Assembly: GCA_965220935.1 (NCBI GenBank)
Contig: OZ244857.1
Coordinates: 2,914,001-2,978,000 of the forward strand
Length of the DNA: 64,000 nt
Direction of reading: 5' to 3'
Source of the DNA: Bin80 sp965220935
Lineage (GTDB): Bacteria; Bacteroidota; Rhodothermia; Rhodothermales; Bin80
Below are positions 27,070-35,657 of the stretch, one piece after another. The stretch's first letter is position 1; each line of letters begins with the position of its first letter. Under the pieces are notes generated by a model. The model was not told the DNA's origin. It ran no database searches and saw only the letters and a list, made by a program, of their open reading frames with translations. The position numbers were made by a program, and so were the translations under genes.

Positions 27070-30000
27070 ATGCGTCCACCACATATTGAACCAATCGCCC
27101 TATCACAACAGAGCACAGTCGTTGCAGAATATCAACCCCACAAAAGGCACGATACGACCTACCAGTCAGAAGCTCAACTGGAAAAAAAGTTTATCAAGCA
27201 ACTAGAATCACAGGCCTACACATATCTGAATATCAAGTCCGAGGAGAGCTTAATTATCAACTTGCGTCAGCAGTTGGAAAAGCTCAATAAGATAACTTTT
27301 TCAGATACAGAATGGAAAAAATTCTTCAAAGCCAGTATTTCAGGCGACAATGATGGAATCATTGAGAAGACTGAGCGTATTCAGGATGATTATATTCAAG
27401 TCCTTACTCGTGATGATGGGGGAACAGAAAATATCCGCCTCATTGATAAGAAGAATATCCACAATAACTCCTTGCAAATCATTAATCAATATGAATCTCA
27501 TGGGAATCATCTCAATAGATATGATGTGACGATTCTAGTCAACGGACTACCCATGGTTCATGTTGAACTTAAGCGAAGAGGCATTAATATTCGGGAGGCA
27601 TTTAACCAAATCAATCGTTACCACCGAGACAGCTTTTGGGCTGGATCTGGTCTATTTGAATATGTGCAGATATTTGTCATCAGTAATGGTACCATGACCA
27701 AATACTATAGCAATACAGTACGCCTCAGACATTTGAATTCAACTCAAAAACGGTCGTCATCTAAAAGAACATCGGAAAGTTATTCATTCACTACTTGGTG
27801 GGCGGATATGAAGAACCAGCGGATTGACGAGTTGACGGATTTTACATCTACGTTCTTTGCGAAACATTCACTGCTGAATATTCTGACGCGATATTGTGTT
27901 TTTGACGTTGATAAAAAACTTCTGGTTATGCGACCATATCAGATTGTAGCAACGGAGCAGATCCTGCAACAAATCAACATTTCCACAAATCAAAAAACGT
28001 TAGGTAAAATAGATGCAGGAGGTTTTATATGGCATGCTACTGGTAGTGGAAAAACACTCACCAGTTTTAAGGTTGCCCAATTAGCAATTGGAATGCCAGG
28101 GGTTGAAAAAGTCCTATTCGTAGTGGATCGCAAAGATCTTGATTATCAGACCATGCGAGAATATGACAGGTTTGAAGAAGGTGCTGCTAATTCCAATACT
28201 TCAACAAAACAACTCCAAGAACAACTTGAAAGATCAGATAAAAAACTGATCATCACTACCATTCAGAAACTAAGCCTGTTTGTTAAACGCAATAAGAAAC
28301 ATCCTATATACGGCAAACATATTGTCCTGATTTTTGATGAATGCCATCGTAGCCAGTTCGGTGATATGCACGCCGATATTGTACGAGTATTCAAACAGTA
28401 TCACCTATTCGGCTTTACAGGCACTCCAATTTTTGCCGAAAACTCACCGGCCAAAGGCAATCCCAAATATAGAACCACAGAACAAGTATTCGGAAAAAAG
28501 CTCCATGCTTATACCATTGTTGATGCAATCAATGATGGGAATGTGCTACCATTTCGGATTGATTATGTAAACACCATCAAAGCCTCAGATCGCATCATAG
28601 ATGAAGATGTTTCAGATATTGCTACTGAAGAGGCATTACTCAATCATCGGCGCATCACGCAAGTGGTTGAATATATAATTCAACGATTCAATCAAAAGAC
28701 GAAGCGGAACAAAGGATACCGACACTCCTCTGGTGACTATTTGTACGGTTTCAACTCAATCTTCGCCACAGCTTCAATAAATGCAGCCAAACGCTACTAC
28801 AGTGAATTCAAAAAGCAACAAGATGATATAGCACCTGAAAAACGACTAAAGATCGGACTCATTTACAGCTTTGCTCCAAATGAGGATGATAACCCTGACG
28901 GTTTATTGAGTGAGGAAAGCTTTGAACCAGAAAGTTTGGATCAGAGTTCACGCGATTTTTTAGAGGGTGCAATCAAGGATTATAATGAGATGTTCTCGAC
29001 CAACTATGGCACATCATCAGACAAGTTCCAGAACTACTACAAAGATATCTCAGAGCGACTCAGAAACAAGAAATTGGATCTTGTAATTGTCGTTAATATG
29101 CTTCTGACTGGCTTTGATGCAACGACACTAAATACTCTCTGGGTAGATAAAAAATTAAGAACTCACGGACTGGTTCAAGCCTACTCACGAACCAACAGAA
29201 TCCTCAATTCAATCAAGACCTATGGGAATATCATTACATTCCGTGATCTAGAACAGCAGACAAACGATGCCCTCACTCTCTTCGGAAATAAAGATGCCAA
29301 AGGGATTGTACTGCTTAAACCTTACAAGGAATACTATACTGAATACAAAGGTTGCATCACTAATCTACAAGTAACGTTTCCGCTGGACAAAGAGATCATA
29401 GGTGAAAGTGATCAAAGAGATTTTGTTAAGCTCTATGGTCAGATTTTACAACTGAAAAATATCTTAGAAGCATTTGATGATTTCGAAGGAAACGAAATCC
29501 TTGATGATCGTGATTTTCAAGATTATCAGAGTAGATACCTTGATCTGTATGAGCGGTTTAAAGAGCAGTCAGATGCAGGTAGAGTGTCAATCATTGATGA
29601 CTTAGTTTTTGAGATTGAACTGATCAAATCAGTGGAAATTAATGTGGACTACATTCTAATGCTGGTTGAAAAGTACCTAAAAAAGAATGACAAAGGGCGT
29701 GACAGAGACTTAATAGATTCTATTAATCGATCCGTCAGTGCTAGTCCGAATTTGCGCAGTAAAAAAGACCTCATTGATAAGTTCGTCAAGTCAATCAGCA
29801 CTCAAAGTCATGTGAAATCAGATTGGATACAATTTGTCAATGCTCAGAAACAGTCAGAGATAGACCAGATCATTAAAAAGGAAAATCTAAATACCACAGA
29901 AACATATCAATTCATTGATAGCTCATTTAAAAATGGTCAAATACCCGAAACTGGGACGGCCATCACAAAAATTCTTCCTCCAACTCCAATCTTCGGCCCT

Positions 30001-30090
30001 AACAACCAATACGCAATTAAAAAGAGTATAGTCGTCAACCGATTAGTGGAATTTTTCAATCGATTTCATGATTTGATTGATAGCGACTAG
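27070..30090 (+). CDS. hsdR: Type I restriction endonuclease subunit
   Basis: A 1006-residue HsdR. The N-terminal nuclease part has the restriction-endonuclease fold: YDVTILVNGLPMVHVELKRRG gives the PD-(D/E)xK residues (ELK). The helicase part has Walker A TGSGKT (324-329), DECH in IVLIFDECHRSQFG (D423), LFGFTGTPI, and motif VI QAYSRTNRILN. The C-terminal domain is the HsdM/S-binding helical part. It translocates DNA and cuts distant from the site when the site is unmethylated. The gene is intact. The stop is followed by ~150 bp and then an ISL3 remnant. Confidence 0.93.
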   Translation: MRPPHIEPIALSQQSTVVAEYQPHKRHDTTYQSEAQLEKKFIKQLESQAYTYLNIKSEESLIINLRQQLEKLNKITFSDTEWKKFFKASISGDNDGIIEKTERIQDDYIQVLTRDDGGTENIRLIDKKNIHNNSLQIINQYESHGNHLNRYDVTILVNGLPMVHVELKRRGINIREAFNQINRYHRDSFWAGSGLFEYVQIFVISNGTMTKYYSNTVRLRHLNSTQKRSSSKRTSESYSFTTWWADMKNQRIDELTDFTSTFFAKHSLLNILTRYCVFDVDKKLLVMRPYQIVATEQILQQINISTNQKTLGKIDAGGFIWHATGSGKTLTSFKVAQLAIGMPGVEKVLFVVDRKDLDYQTMREYDRFEEGAANSNTSTKQLQEQLERSDKKLIITTIQKLSLFVKRNKKHPIYGKHIVLIFDECHRSQFGDMHADIVRVFKQYHLFGFTGTPIFAENSPAKGNPKYRTTEQVFGKKLHAYTIVDAINDGNVLPFRIDYVNTIKASDRIIDEDVSDIATEEALLNHRRITQVVEYIIQRFNQKTKRNKGYRHSSGDYLYGFNSIFATASINAAKRYYSEFKKQQDDIAPEKRLKIGLIYSFAPNEDDNPDGLLSEESFEPESLDQSSRDFLEGAIKDYNEMFSTNYGTSSDKFQNYYKDISERLRNKKLDLVIVVNMLLTGFDATTLNTLWVDKKLRTHGLVQAYSRTNRILNSIKTYGNIITFRDLEQQTNDALTLFGNKDAKGIVLLKPYKEYYTEYKGCITNLQVTFPLDKEIIGESDQRDFVKLYGQILQLKNILEAFDDFEGNEILDDRDFQDYQSRYLDLYERFKEQSDAGRVSIIDDLVFEIELIKSVEINVDYILMLVEKYLKKNDKGRDRDLIDSINRSVSASPNLRSKKDLIDKFVKSISTQSHVKSDWIQFVNAQKQSEIDQIIKKENLNTTETYQFIDSSFKNGQIPETGTAITKILPPTPIFGPNNQYAIKKSIVVNRLVEFFNRFHDLIDSD

Positions 30091-30232
30091 TCTAGTCGTT
30101 GGGCTGTCGCCTTGAATTTTATCTGGATGAACAAAATCCAAGTAAGAACTACAGAAGTATTTCAGTTGAACTGCAAATTATAGTAATGGCGCTTCCGCTT
30201 TTTTTGTGAAAAAAGTCATGATTTTGCGCATC
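30091..30232. other. Short intergenic stretch after hsdR
   Basis: No ORF or repeat that I can name. A GTGAAAAAAGTCATGA-like stretch lies just before the ISL3 remnant and could be its outer edge; the boundaries are not clear. Confidence 0.3.
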
Positions 30233-30700
30233 TGGGGCTTAGATCAAGTCCGCCCAAATGGAAGTAGATTGCATCAACAAATCGTTCTTTATTGCGGAAT
30301 CCATGTGCACGGATTTTGACGGTTTTGATCCGACTATTGATGCTTTCAGCCGGGCATTACTGACATCAACAACAATGGCATTGATGATCCCCCAGAGATA
30401 CTTTCTAATCATTCTGGCGACATCTTTGACAGGCTCAAGCCGACAGCCCAACTCAATGTTTTATTCCAAGTCCCAAGTTGCGCATTTATAGTCCCACATT
30501 TTTCTGAACGTTTGGCCCAGGCTTTGAGGGAACTGGTGCGGATGGCATGGAAGGCCCTCTTTTGCGCTAAACGCAAGTTTGCAAATTGTAGTGGAGAGAT
30601 GATGTAATTGACTTGCCAACATGATTTGCACCACGTAGAGCCCTGATTACAGAAATTGGAACCAGTCTCAAGGTACTGCAAAACGGCTAACCCTGCCTTG
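30233..30700 (-). pseudogene. ISL3-family transposase, C-terminal remnant
   Basis: On the minus strand the frames join as NLRLAQKRAF..., then WGIINAIVVDVSNARLKAS, and then, after a frameshift, AESINSRIKTVKIRAHGFRN followed by ERFVDAIYFHLGGLD. The SN..AE..NS.IK..K..A.GFRN..RF..AI.F..G.L pattern is the ISL3 C-terminus with its catalytic Glu. The N-terminal two thirds are absent and at least two frameshifts are present. It sits between hsdR and the DruA-transposase gene. Confidence 0.65.
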
Positions 30701-30766
30701 TTATCAATACTTATATTTGACAATAAAACTTTTATTGCGTATTATTGTGTTATTCTTCACTTTACT

Positions 30767-33058
30767 ATGCAAAAAATGCAAGTACAGCAAACCATTTTAG
30801 CGACTCTTCGGAGCGATTTGCCGACCTTGTCCGAGCTCGTCACCTCAAATCAGGACAAGAGTCGTCAGGCTCTCGGGAAACTGATTTGTTCAAAGTTCAA
30901 GTTGTTGAATACCAAGGGACGACCTCGTATTTCCGGTTGCATGAAGGCGTTATATGTTCTGGAAGAGGAAGGACATGTTTCGCTTCCCAAGCCTCAGACG
31001 GCTTCCTTTGTTCGTGGTCCGCGTCTACTGGAGGAAAGCGTTCCAGCCCCGGTTGACGTTCCCGCAGATGTGCGGCAGATTCAGGATTTGGAGATTCTTC
31101 TGGTCACGGGTTCGCAGGCTCGTGCAATCTGGAATACGCTTCTCGCTCGGGAGCACCCAAAAGGAACGACTACATTTGCGGGTGCTCAGGTGCGGTATTT
31201 GATTCGGAGTACCTCTGGGTACCTGGGTGCGGTGGGCTTCTCCGCCGCGGCATTGCATCTAGGGGCACGCGATGCCTGGATGGCATGGGATCTCAGCACC
31301 CGTATGCAAAACCTGTATCGTGTCGCGAACCTCAGTCGATTTTTGATCCGCCCAGAGGTTCGTTGCAAGAATTTGGCGAGTTCCATCTTAGCACGCGTTT
31401 TGCATCGACTTCCCTCTGATTTTATGGCCCGCTATGATTATGCGCCCTATGTGGTAGAAACGTTTGTGGGTCCAGACTACGATGGAACTTGTTTTCGGGC
31501 TGCGGGATTTCACTATCTAGGGCGTACAAAGGGACAGGGACGGCATGCGTCGGCTACGGATGCGCCCAAGTCAAAGAAAAAGATATTTGCCTATGAATTG
31601 GATCCAAACTGGCGTACACACCTGGGGGTTCCCTCTGTGGACTTATATCCGCGTCTGGAGCCGGGCACTGGATTGGATGCGGACCACTGGGCGAATCAGG
31701 AGTTTGGCCGTGCAGAGCTTGGAGATCGTCGTCGCACGGCCCGCTTGGTCAAAAGTGTACGTCTGATGGCCAACACGGTCGGCACACCTAGCACGGCATC
31801 CCCCAAGCGCGATTCCGCGGCACTTCAGGGGTACTACAGGTTCTTTGCAAAGGCCGATGAACTCGGCATTTCCAATGAGGATATTCATGCCCCGCATTTG
31901 CAACGGACCATTGAGCGAATGCGAACCCAAGAGACGGTGCTTTTTATTCAGGATGGCACCAAACTCTCGTTCAAGACGCGAACCAATACAGAGGGCTTTG
32001 ATGTCATTGGAGAAAACCAGACCAGTGCAAAAGCCTACGGAATTCATCTCCATGCAACGATTGCCGTGAGTGCAGAGGAAGGACTTCCATTAGGGATCGT
32101 GAACTGCAGTTATGGGAAACAGACCCCAAAAACACAGACTTGGCTGGATGGACTGCATGCGGTTGAGAAAGCCAGCGAAACGCTGCCTCGCAAAACTCGT
32201 GCAATTTGTGTGATGGACCGAGAGGCCGATGCATTTGAGATTTTGTCCGAGCAGCGCGCCTTACAGCGAACCGAGATTTTGGTGCGGGCCAAACATGACC
32301 GTGTGCTGGACAAGTCCAAAAACACCCGACTTTTCAGGACCATGCGAAAGGGATCGCCTGCCGGGCTAGTAGAGTTGAAGGTGGAGGATTTGAGTCGTCG
32401 GATGAAATCGGGGCGTGTGACCAGTGAAGGTCGGCCGGGCCGAAATGCGCGTATGGAAATTCGCTTCCGTAAAGTGATGCTTCCCCCAACCAAGGATCCA
32501 GCGCAAGCCCCCATGCCCGTTTGGGGGATCCATCTACGTGAACTTAATCCACCTGAGGATGCAAAGCCGATTGAATGGTATTTGGTAACGACACAAGAGG
32601 TTACAAGCCTGAAAGAGGCACAGCAGATGATTAACTATTACAAGTTGCGCTGGCGTGTGGAAGATACCTTTCGGGTGCTCAAGAGTGGCTGTAAGGTAGA
32701 AAAGTTACGGTTCCAGAAACCAAAGGTCCTGCATCGGGTCCTGACGGTATACATGATTATTACCTGGCGCATCATGCTAATGACTCTAATGGGACGTGTG
32801 GCGGGGGACTTGGAGATGGAGGTGTTTTTCAGAGGATCCGAGGCGAAGATGCTCCAAGTCTATGCTGAGAATTATCGACTTCCTGTTCCCACAAACATAT
32901 CTTCGGCTATCCTGACGGTGGCTATGATGGGGGGCTATATGAACCGTAAACATGATCCACCGCCCGGTCATGAGATCATGTGGCGTGGCTATTCAAGTTT
33001 GCAGATCCGCGCCGTTGCGTATGAGGAGTTGGAAGCCATAGGTAAAGTAAACTGGTAG
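30767..33058 (+). CDS. DUF4338 (DruA-like) / Tn5-type (IS4-family) transposase fusion
   Basis: A 763-residue protein from the ATG at 30767 (earlier start codons read back into the ISL3 remnant). Residues ~1-60 are a small helical region (KLICSKFKLLNTKGRPRISGCMKALY). Residues ~90-290 match DUF4338, the family of DruA from the Druantia anti-phage system: HPKGTTTFAGAQVRYLIRS, YLGAVGFSAAALHLGARDAW, RFLIRPEVRCKNLASSILAR, VVETFVGPDYDGTCFRAAGF. The rest is a Tn5/IS50-type transposase: ANQEFGRAELGDRRRTARL, D396 in LFIQDGTKLSF, D484 in CVMDREAD and the YREK box YKLRWRVEDTFRVLK with E632. All catalytic residues are present and the frame is intact. It is probably the transposase of an IS in which a DruA-like domain acts as an added module. 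Element ends were not found. Confidence 0.85.
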   Translation: MQKMQVQQTILATLRSDLPTLSELVTSNQDKSRQALGKLICSKFKLLNTKGRPRISGCMKALYVLEEEGHVSLPKPQTASFVRGPRLLEESVPAPVDVPADVRQIQDLEILLVTGSQARAIWNTLLAREHPKGTTTFAGAQVRYLIRSTSGYLGAVGFSAAALHLGARDAWMAWDLSTRMQNLYRVANLSRFLIRPEVRCKNLASSILARVLHRLPSDFMARYDYAPYVVETFVGPDYDGTCFRAAGFHYLGRTKGQGRHASATDAPKSKKKIFAYELDPNWRTHLGVPSVDLYPRLEPGTGLDADHWANQEFGRAELGDRRRTARLVKSVRLMANTVGTPSTASPKRDSAALQGYYRFFAKADELGISNEDIHAPHLQRTIERMRTQETVLFIQDGTKLSFKTRTNTEGFDVIGENQTSAKAYGIHLHATIAVSAEEGLPLGIVNCSYGKQTPKTQTWLDGLHAVEKASETLPRKTRAICVMDREADAFEILSEQRALQRTEILVRAKHDRVLDKSKNTRLFRTMRKGSPAGLVELKVEDLSRRMKSGRVTSEGRPGRNARMEIRFRKVMLPPTKDPAQAPMPVWGIHLRELNPPEDAKPIEWYLVTTQEVTSLKEAQQMINYYKLRWRVEDTFRVLKSGCKVEKLRFQKPKVLHRVLTVYMIITWRIMLMTLMGRVAGDLEMEVFFRGSEAKMLQVYAENYRLPVPTNISSAILTVAMMGGYMNRKHDPPPGHEIMWRGYSSLQIRAVAYEELEAIGKVNW

Positions 33059-33597
33059 AGAATCCGTCTGTGTAGACCGGTTGATTCAAGAGTATTTTTC
33101 CAGCACTTCAACTCGGAAATCATGCTGAAATGGAATGGTTTGGAAGGCTATACCATACAAATTCTTGAAATTTGTGATGGATCTTCGCATACTTAATTGT
33201 CAAAATATACTTTTGGCTACAGGGCAGGGCTAACCACTCAATGAGGCACGTAATGTCATTGATATAGAGATGATCAGATGCCCGAAAAAGATCGTAAATT
33301 TTTCACTTCTAAACCAAATACATGCCAATTGATTCTACTCGTTTTCGTCGCCGAGCAAAAATTGAGATCAAAGACAATGAAAATACCCCTCTCGTGTAAC
33401 TGCTTTGATCGTAAATCTTTCGTTTAAAATTTGATGAGTGAGTGATCTACGCGAAAGGTATCGGATAACTTGTTTACGACACATGGATCAAAAATGTATC
33501 ATTGGCCTCGTCAGCGCACTACATAGATTCGATTCTTCGTTTTTTGAAGACGTTGTGTTAAATCACTTTGATATCGGAGAATACCATTGATGATGGC
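33059..33597. other. Non-coding region between transposase fusion and DprA-like gene
   Basis: About 540 bp between convergent genes. It probably holds the right end of the mobile element carrying the DruA fusion, but I could not pair it with a left inverted repeat. A 25-codon frame (33322-33399, MPIDSTRFRRRAKIEIKDNE) is too short to call. No RNA or repeat is recognised. Confidence 0.4.
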
Positions 33598-34488
33598 TTA
33601 CTCATCAGAAGTCCATAATGGAATCCCACACTCTTTGAGACTCTCCCCTTCTGGAGTAAGAGCGCGACCTGCTAACAGAGCACAAATCTCTGGTCGCTTC
33701 ATCACCGAGCTTCTCACTTCGTATTGATCAGCGCGTTTGCTTTGATTCCTGGAATTTGTGCCGTCAACATACAATAGATCGGTGGCCAGTGCAGTTGCTA
33801 TCATGCCCACCAACCCTTTTTCTCCAGACTCCTTTGGTGCATCAGGACTTTGAGGTGTTACCAAGACTAGATGATTGTTTCGGATCGCCAAACGGCGAGA
33901 TTTTTCCAAACGCTGTTTAAGACACCCTTCATGTAAAACCCAGATTATCTTTGCTGTCTGCCTATGTACAGATCCAACAATCTCTCTCGACATTTTTAAG
34001 TGCCCAGCTAAAATAACAGTTTTGTTGTGTTCCAGAATATTTTTTGCAATACCACAGGATATTTGGATTCTTGACGTAGGGATTGAATCTGGTCCAATAA
34101 CCGCTGTTCCCCCAGTGGTTAATAAATCTTGATTACCCGTTCCAAATATTAAAGGAGGTGCAAGATTTCTCAGACATCTACGAAGTTCAATTGGATAGAT
34201 GGGATCACTACGGGATAAAACCCAGATTCCACTACGCTGCCACTGCTCTAATTTGAATCCAAGGTTAATTCGTCGATCAAGCAACCACTCTAATCTATCT
34301 TGACTGATGCCACTATGGTTAGATATTTCCCCAACAGATCCTTGCATGAGCAAATATTGAGGACGTAAATGAGATTGATAAAGTACGGCCGCAACGCGGT
34401 TATAGTCTGACACGCTCAATGGCTGGACTTTATCCTCTCCCCCTTGATGTGCACAGAGTAATAGGGTGGCTAGCGTATCGTCTGTCAT
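33598..34488 (-). CDS. DprA-like (SLOG/Rossmann) protein, second copy
   Basis: A 296-residue protein with the DprA/Smf layout. The N-terminal helical part is LSVSDYNRVAAVLYQSHLRPQYLL. The pre-Rossmann segment GIWVLSRSDPIYPIELRRCLRNLAPPLIFGTGNQDLL matches the d.YP..L..i..aP..Lf..Gn pattern of DprA. A Rossmann part follows from GTAVIGPDSI. The classic R..S.YG and GID..AH boxes are weak, so DNA binding may differ from true DprA. It lies 42 bp downstream of a longer paralogue (34531-35652) and is last in an operon headed by the RecQ-phosphoribosyltransferase fusion. It is C-terminally shorter than its paralogue. Confidence 0.7.
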   Translation of the reverse strand: MTDDTLATLLLCAHQGGEDKVQPLSVSDYNRVAAVLYQSHLRPQYLLMQGSVGEISNHSGISQDRLEWLLDRRINLGFKLEQWQRSGIWVLSRSDPIYPIELRRCLRNLAPPLIFGTGNQDLLTTGGTAVIGPDSIPTSRIQISCGIAKNILEHNKTVILAGHLKMSREIVGSVHRQTAKIIWVLHEGCLKQRLEKSRRLAIRNNHLVLVTPQSPDAPKESGEKGLVGMIATALATDLLYVDGTNSRNQSKRADQYEVRSSVMKRPEICALLAGRALTPEGESLKECGIPLWTSDE

Positions 34489-34530
34489 TGCCTATGCAAT
34501 TAATGATGGTTTGTATTTCTGCTCTCGCCC

Positions 34531-35652
34531 TTAATCAAACAATTCTCCCTGAACCCCATCTTTACATACAGATTCAATGGATGAGGGGGCAGGGGCTAAT
34601 TTGTCTAATGCAGCAGCAGCACTTGAGACAGATTGTTTGAGACTCATGCCAGAACTTGACAAGGTTGTGTTCTCGGGTTCAGCGCTTGCGTGCTCAATGT
34701 CATGTGTTGAAACTGCTTTCTGTTTCATTTCAGAGCTCTTAAATAGCCCTGCACCAATTGCAATATCTTCATCTATCCATGGTTGCGCTCCACTGGAGAG
34801 TAGAGTTTCTGCGAGTGATGTAATTGGATCGTTACGATAAATAAAACATTTTTTCTGAGGCAAAGATTGCAATAGCGCAGATTCTAAGTTGAAGCAATCC
34901 ACGCTTAATTCGGTGCCGTCAATATAGATGACATCATCACTGAGCGCCATCAGAAGTGAACCAATTTCTGGTTCCTCTGGGAATAAACGGGGATCGGCGG
35001 GGCTACGACTTGAAAGTAAGACGATATTTCCCGATGCCTTAGCATGTCTGCATGACTTATCAAGCGGCTCCCCTAACAGCAATCCTGGACGCAACCAAAT
35101 GAAGGCACCCCCATGATCAATCCCCGATCCAATTAATTGCGTAGAGATATGATGTTTTCCAGAAATAATCATGGTGCGATGATGCTGAATGCAAAGTTCA
35201 GCCAGAGCTTGAATGAAATTGTTTGGTTGAAATAGCTGCTCAGATGGTCCGATGACAGCCGTACTGCTCATCCCAAGTAAAGAGGTCTCTCCTGCCCCGA
35301 AAAGGAGCGGCGGCGCAATTGATCTTAATTGTTGATGAATTCTAAGTGGGTATGCATCATCTCCGCGCCCGATGACCCACAAGCCTCGTCGCCTCCAGTC
35401 TTCCAGATAGAATCCCAGTGATATTCTACGATTCAATAAACCCGTTAAGCGTTCAATGTTTAACCCAGTTGATGCACTTGCTTTTTCTACACAGGACTGA
35501 TCTCTCAGATCTCTCGGTCGTAGATCTTGCTGATAAAGCCATGATGCAAGGAGATTATACTCTTGAAGTCCAAGTGGCAAAGACTCTCTCTCTCCAGCAA
35601 ACCATGCGCAGAGTAATACAACTTCATAGGTGTCTTCAGAGAGCGGCCACAT
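34531..35652 (-). CDS. DprA-like (SLOG/Rossmann) protein, first copy
   Basis: A 373-residue paralogue of the downstream gene: EVVLLCAWFAGERESLPLGLQEYNLLASWLYQQDLRPRDL, then GLWVIGRGDDAYPLRIHQQLRSIAPPLLFGAGETSLL, then a Rossmann part STAVIGPSEQLF...RTMIISGKHHISTQLIGSGID. The GSGID stretch corresponds to the G.A.GID box of DprA. The end of the Rossmann part is ALSDDVIYIDGTEL. After ~residue 280 comes a Ser/Ala-rich tail of ~85 residues ending GVQGELFD, not seen in the second copy. It begins 5 bp after the RecQ-phosphoribosyltransferase stop, so the genes are coupled. DprA proteins bind single-stranded DNA; here a role in DNA defence or repair is inferred. Confidence 0.75.
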   Translation of the reverse strand: MWPLSEDTYEVVLLCAWFAGERESLPLGLQEYNLLASWLYQQDLRPRDLRDQSCVEKASASTGLNIERLTGLLNRRISLGFYLEDWRRRGLWVIGRGDDAYPLRIHQQLRSIAPPLLFGAGETSLLGMSSTAVIGPSEQLFQPNNFIQALAELCIQHHRTMIISGKHHISTQLIGSGIDHGGAFIWLRPGLLLGEPLDKSCRHAKASGNIVLLSSRSPADPRLFPEEPEIGSLLMALSDDVIYIDGTELSVDCFNLESALLQSLPQKKCFIYRNDPITSLAETLLSSGAQPWIDEDIAIGAGLFKSSEMKQKAVSTHDIEHASAEPENTTLSSSGMSLKQSVSSAAAALDKLAPAPSSIESVCKDGVQGELFD

Positions 35653-35657
35653 CTAAT

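Noticed and set aside
30656..30766. Longer start of the DruA-transposase fusion (800 residues)
   Set aside because: The extra 37 residues read back into the ISL3 remnant and do not resemble the family; the ATG at 30767 is preferred.
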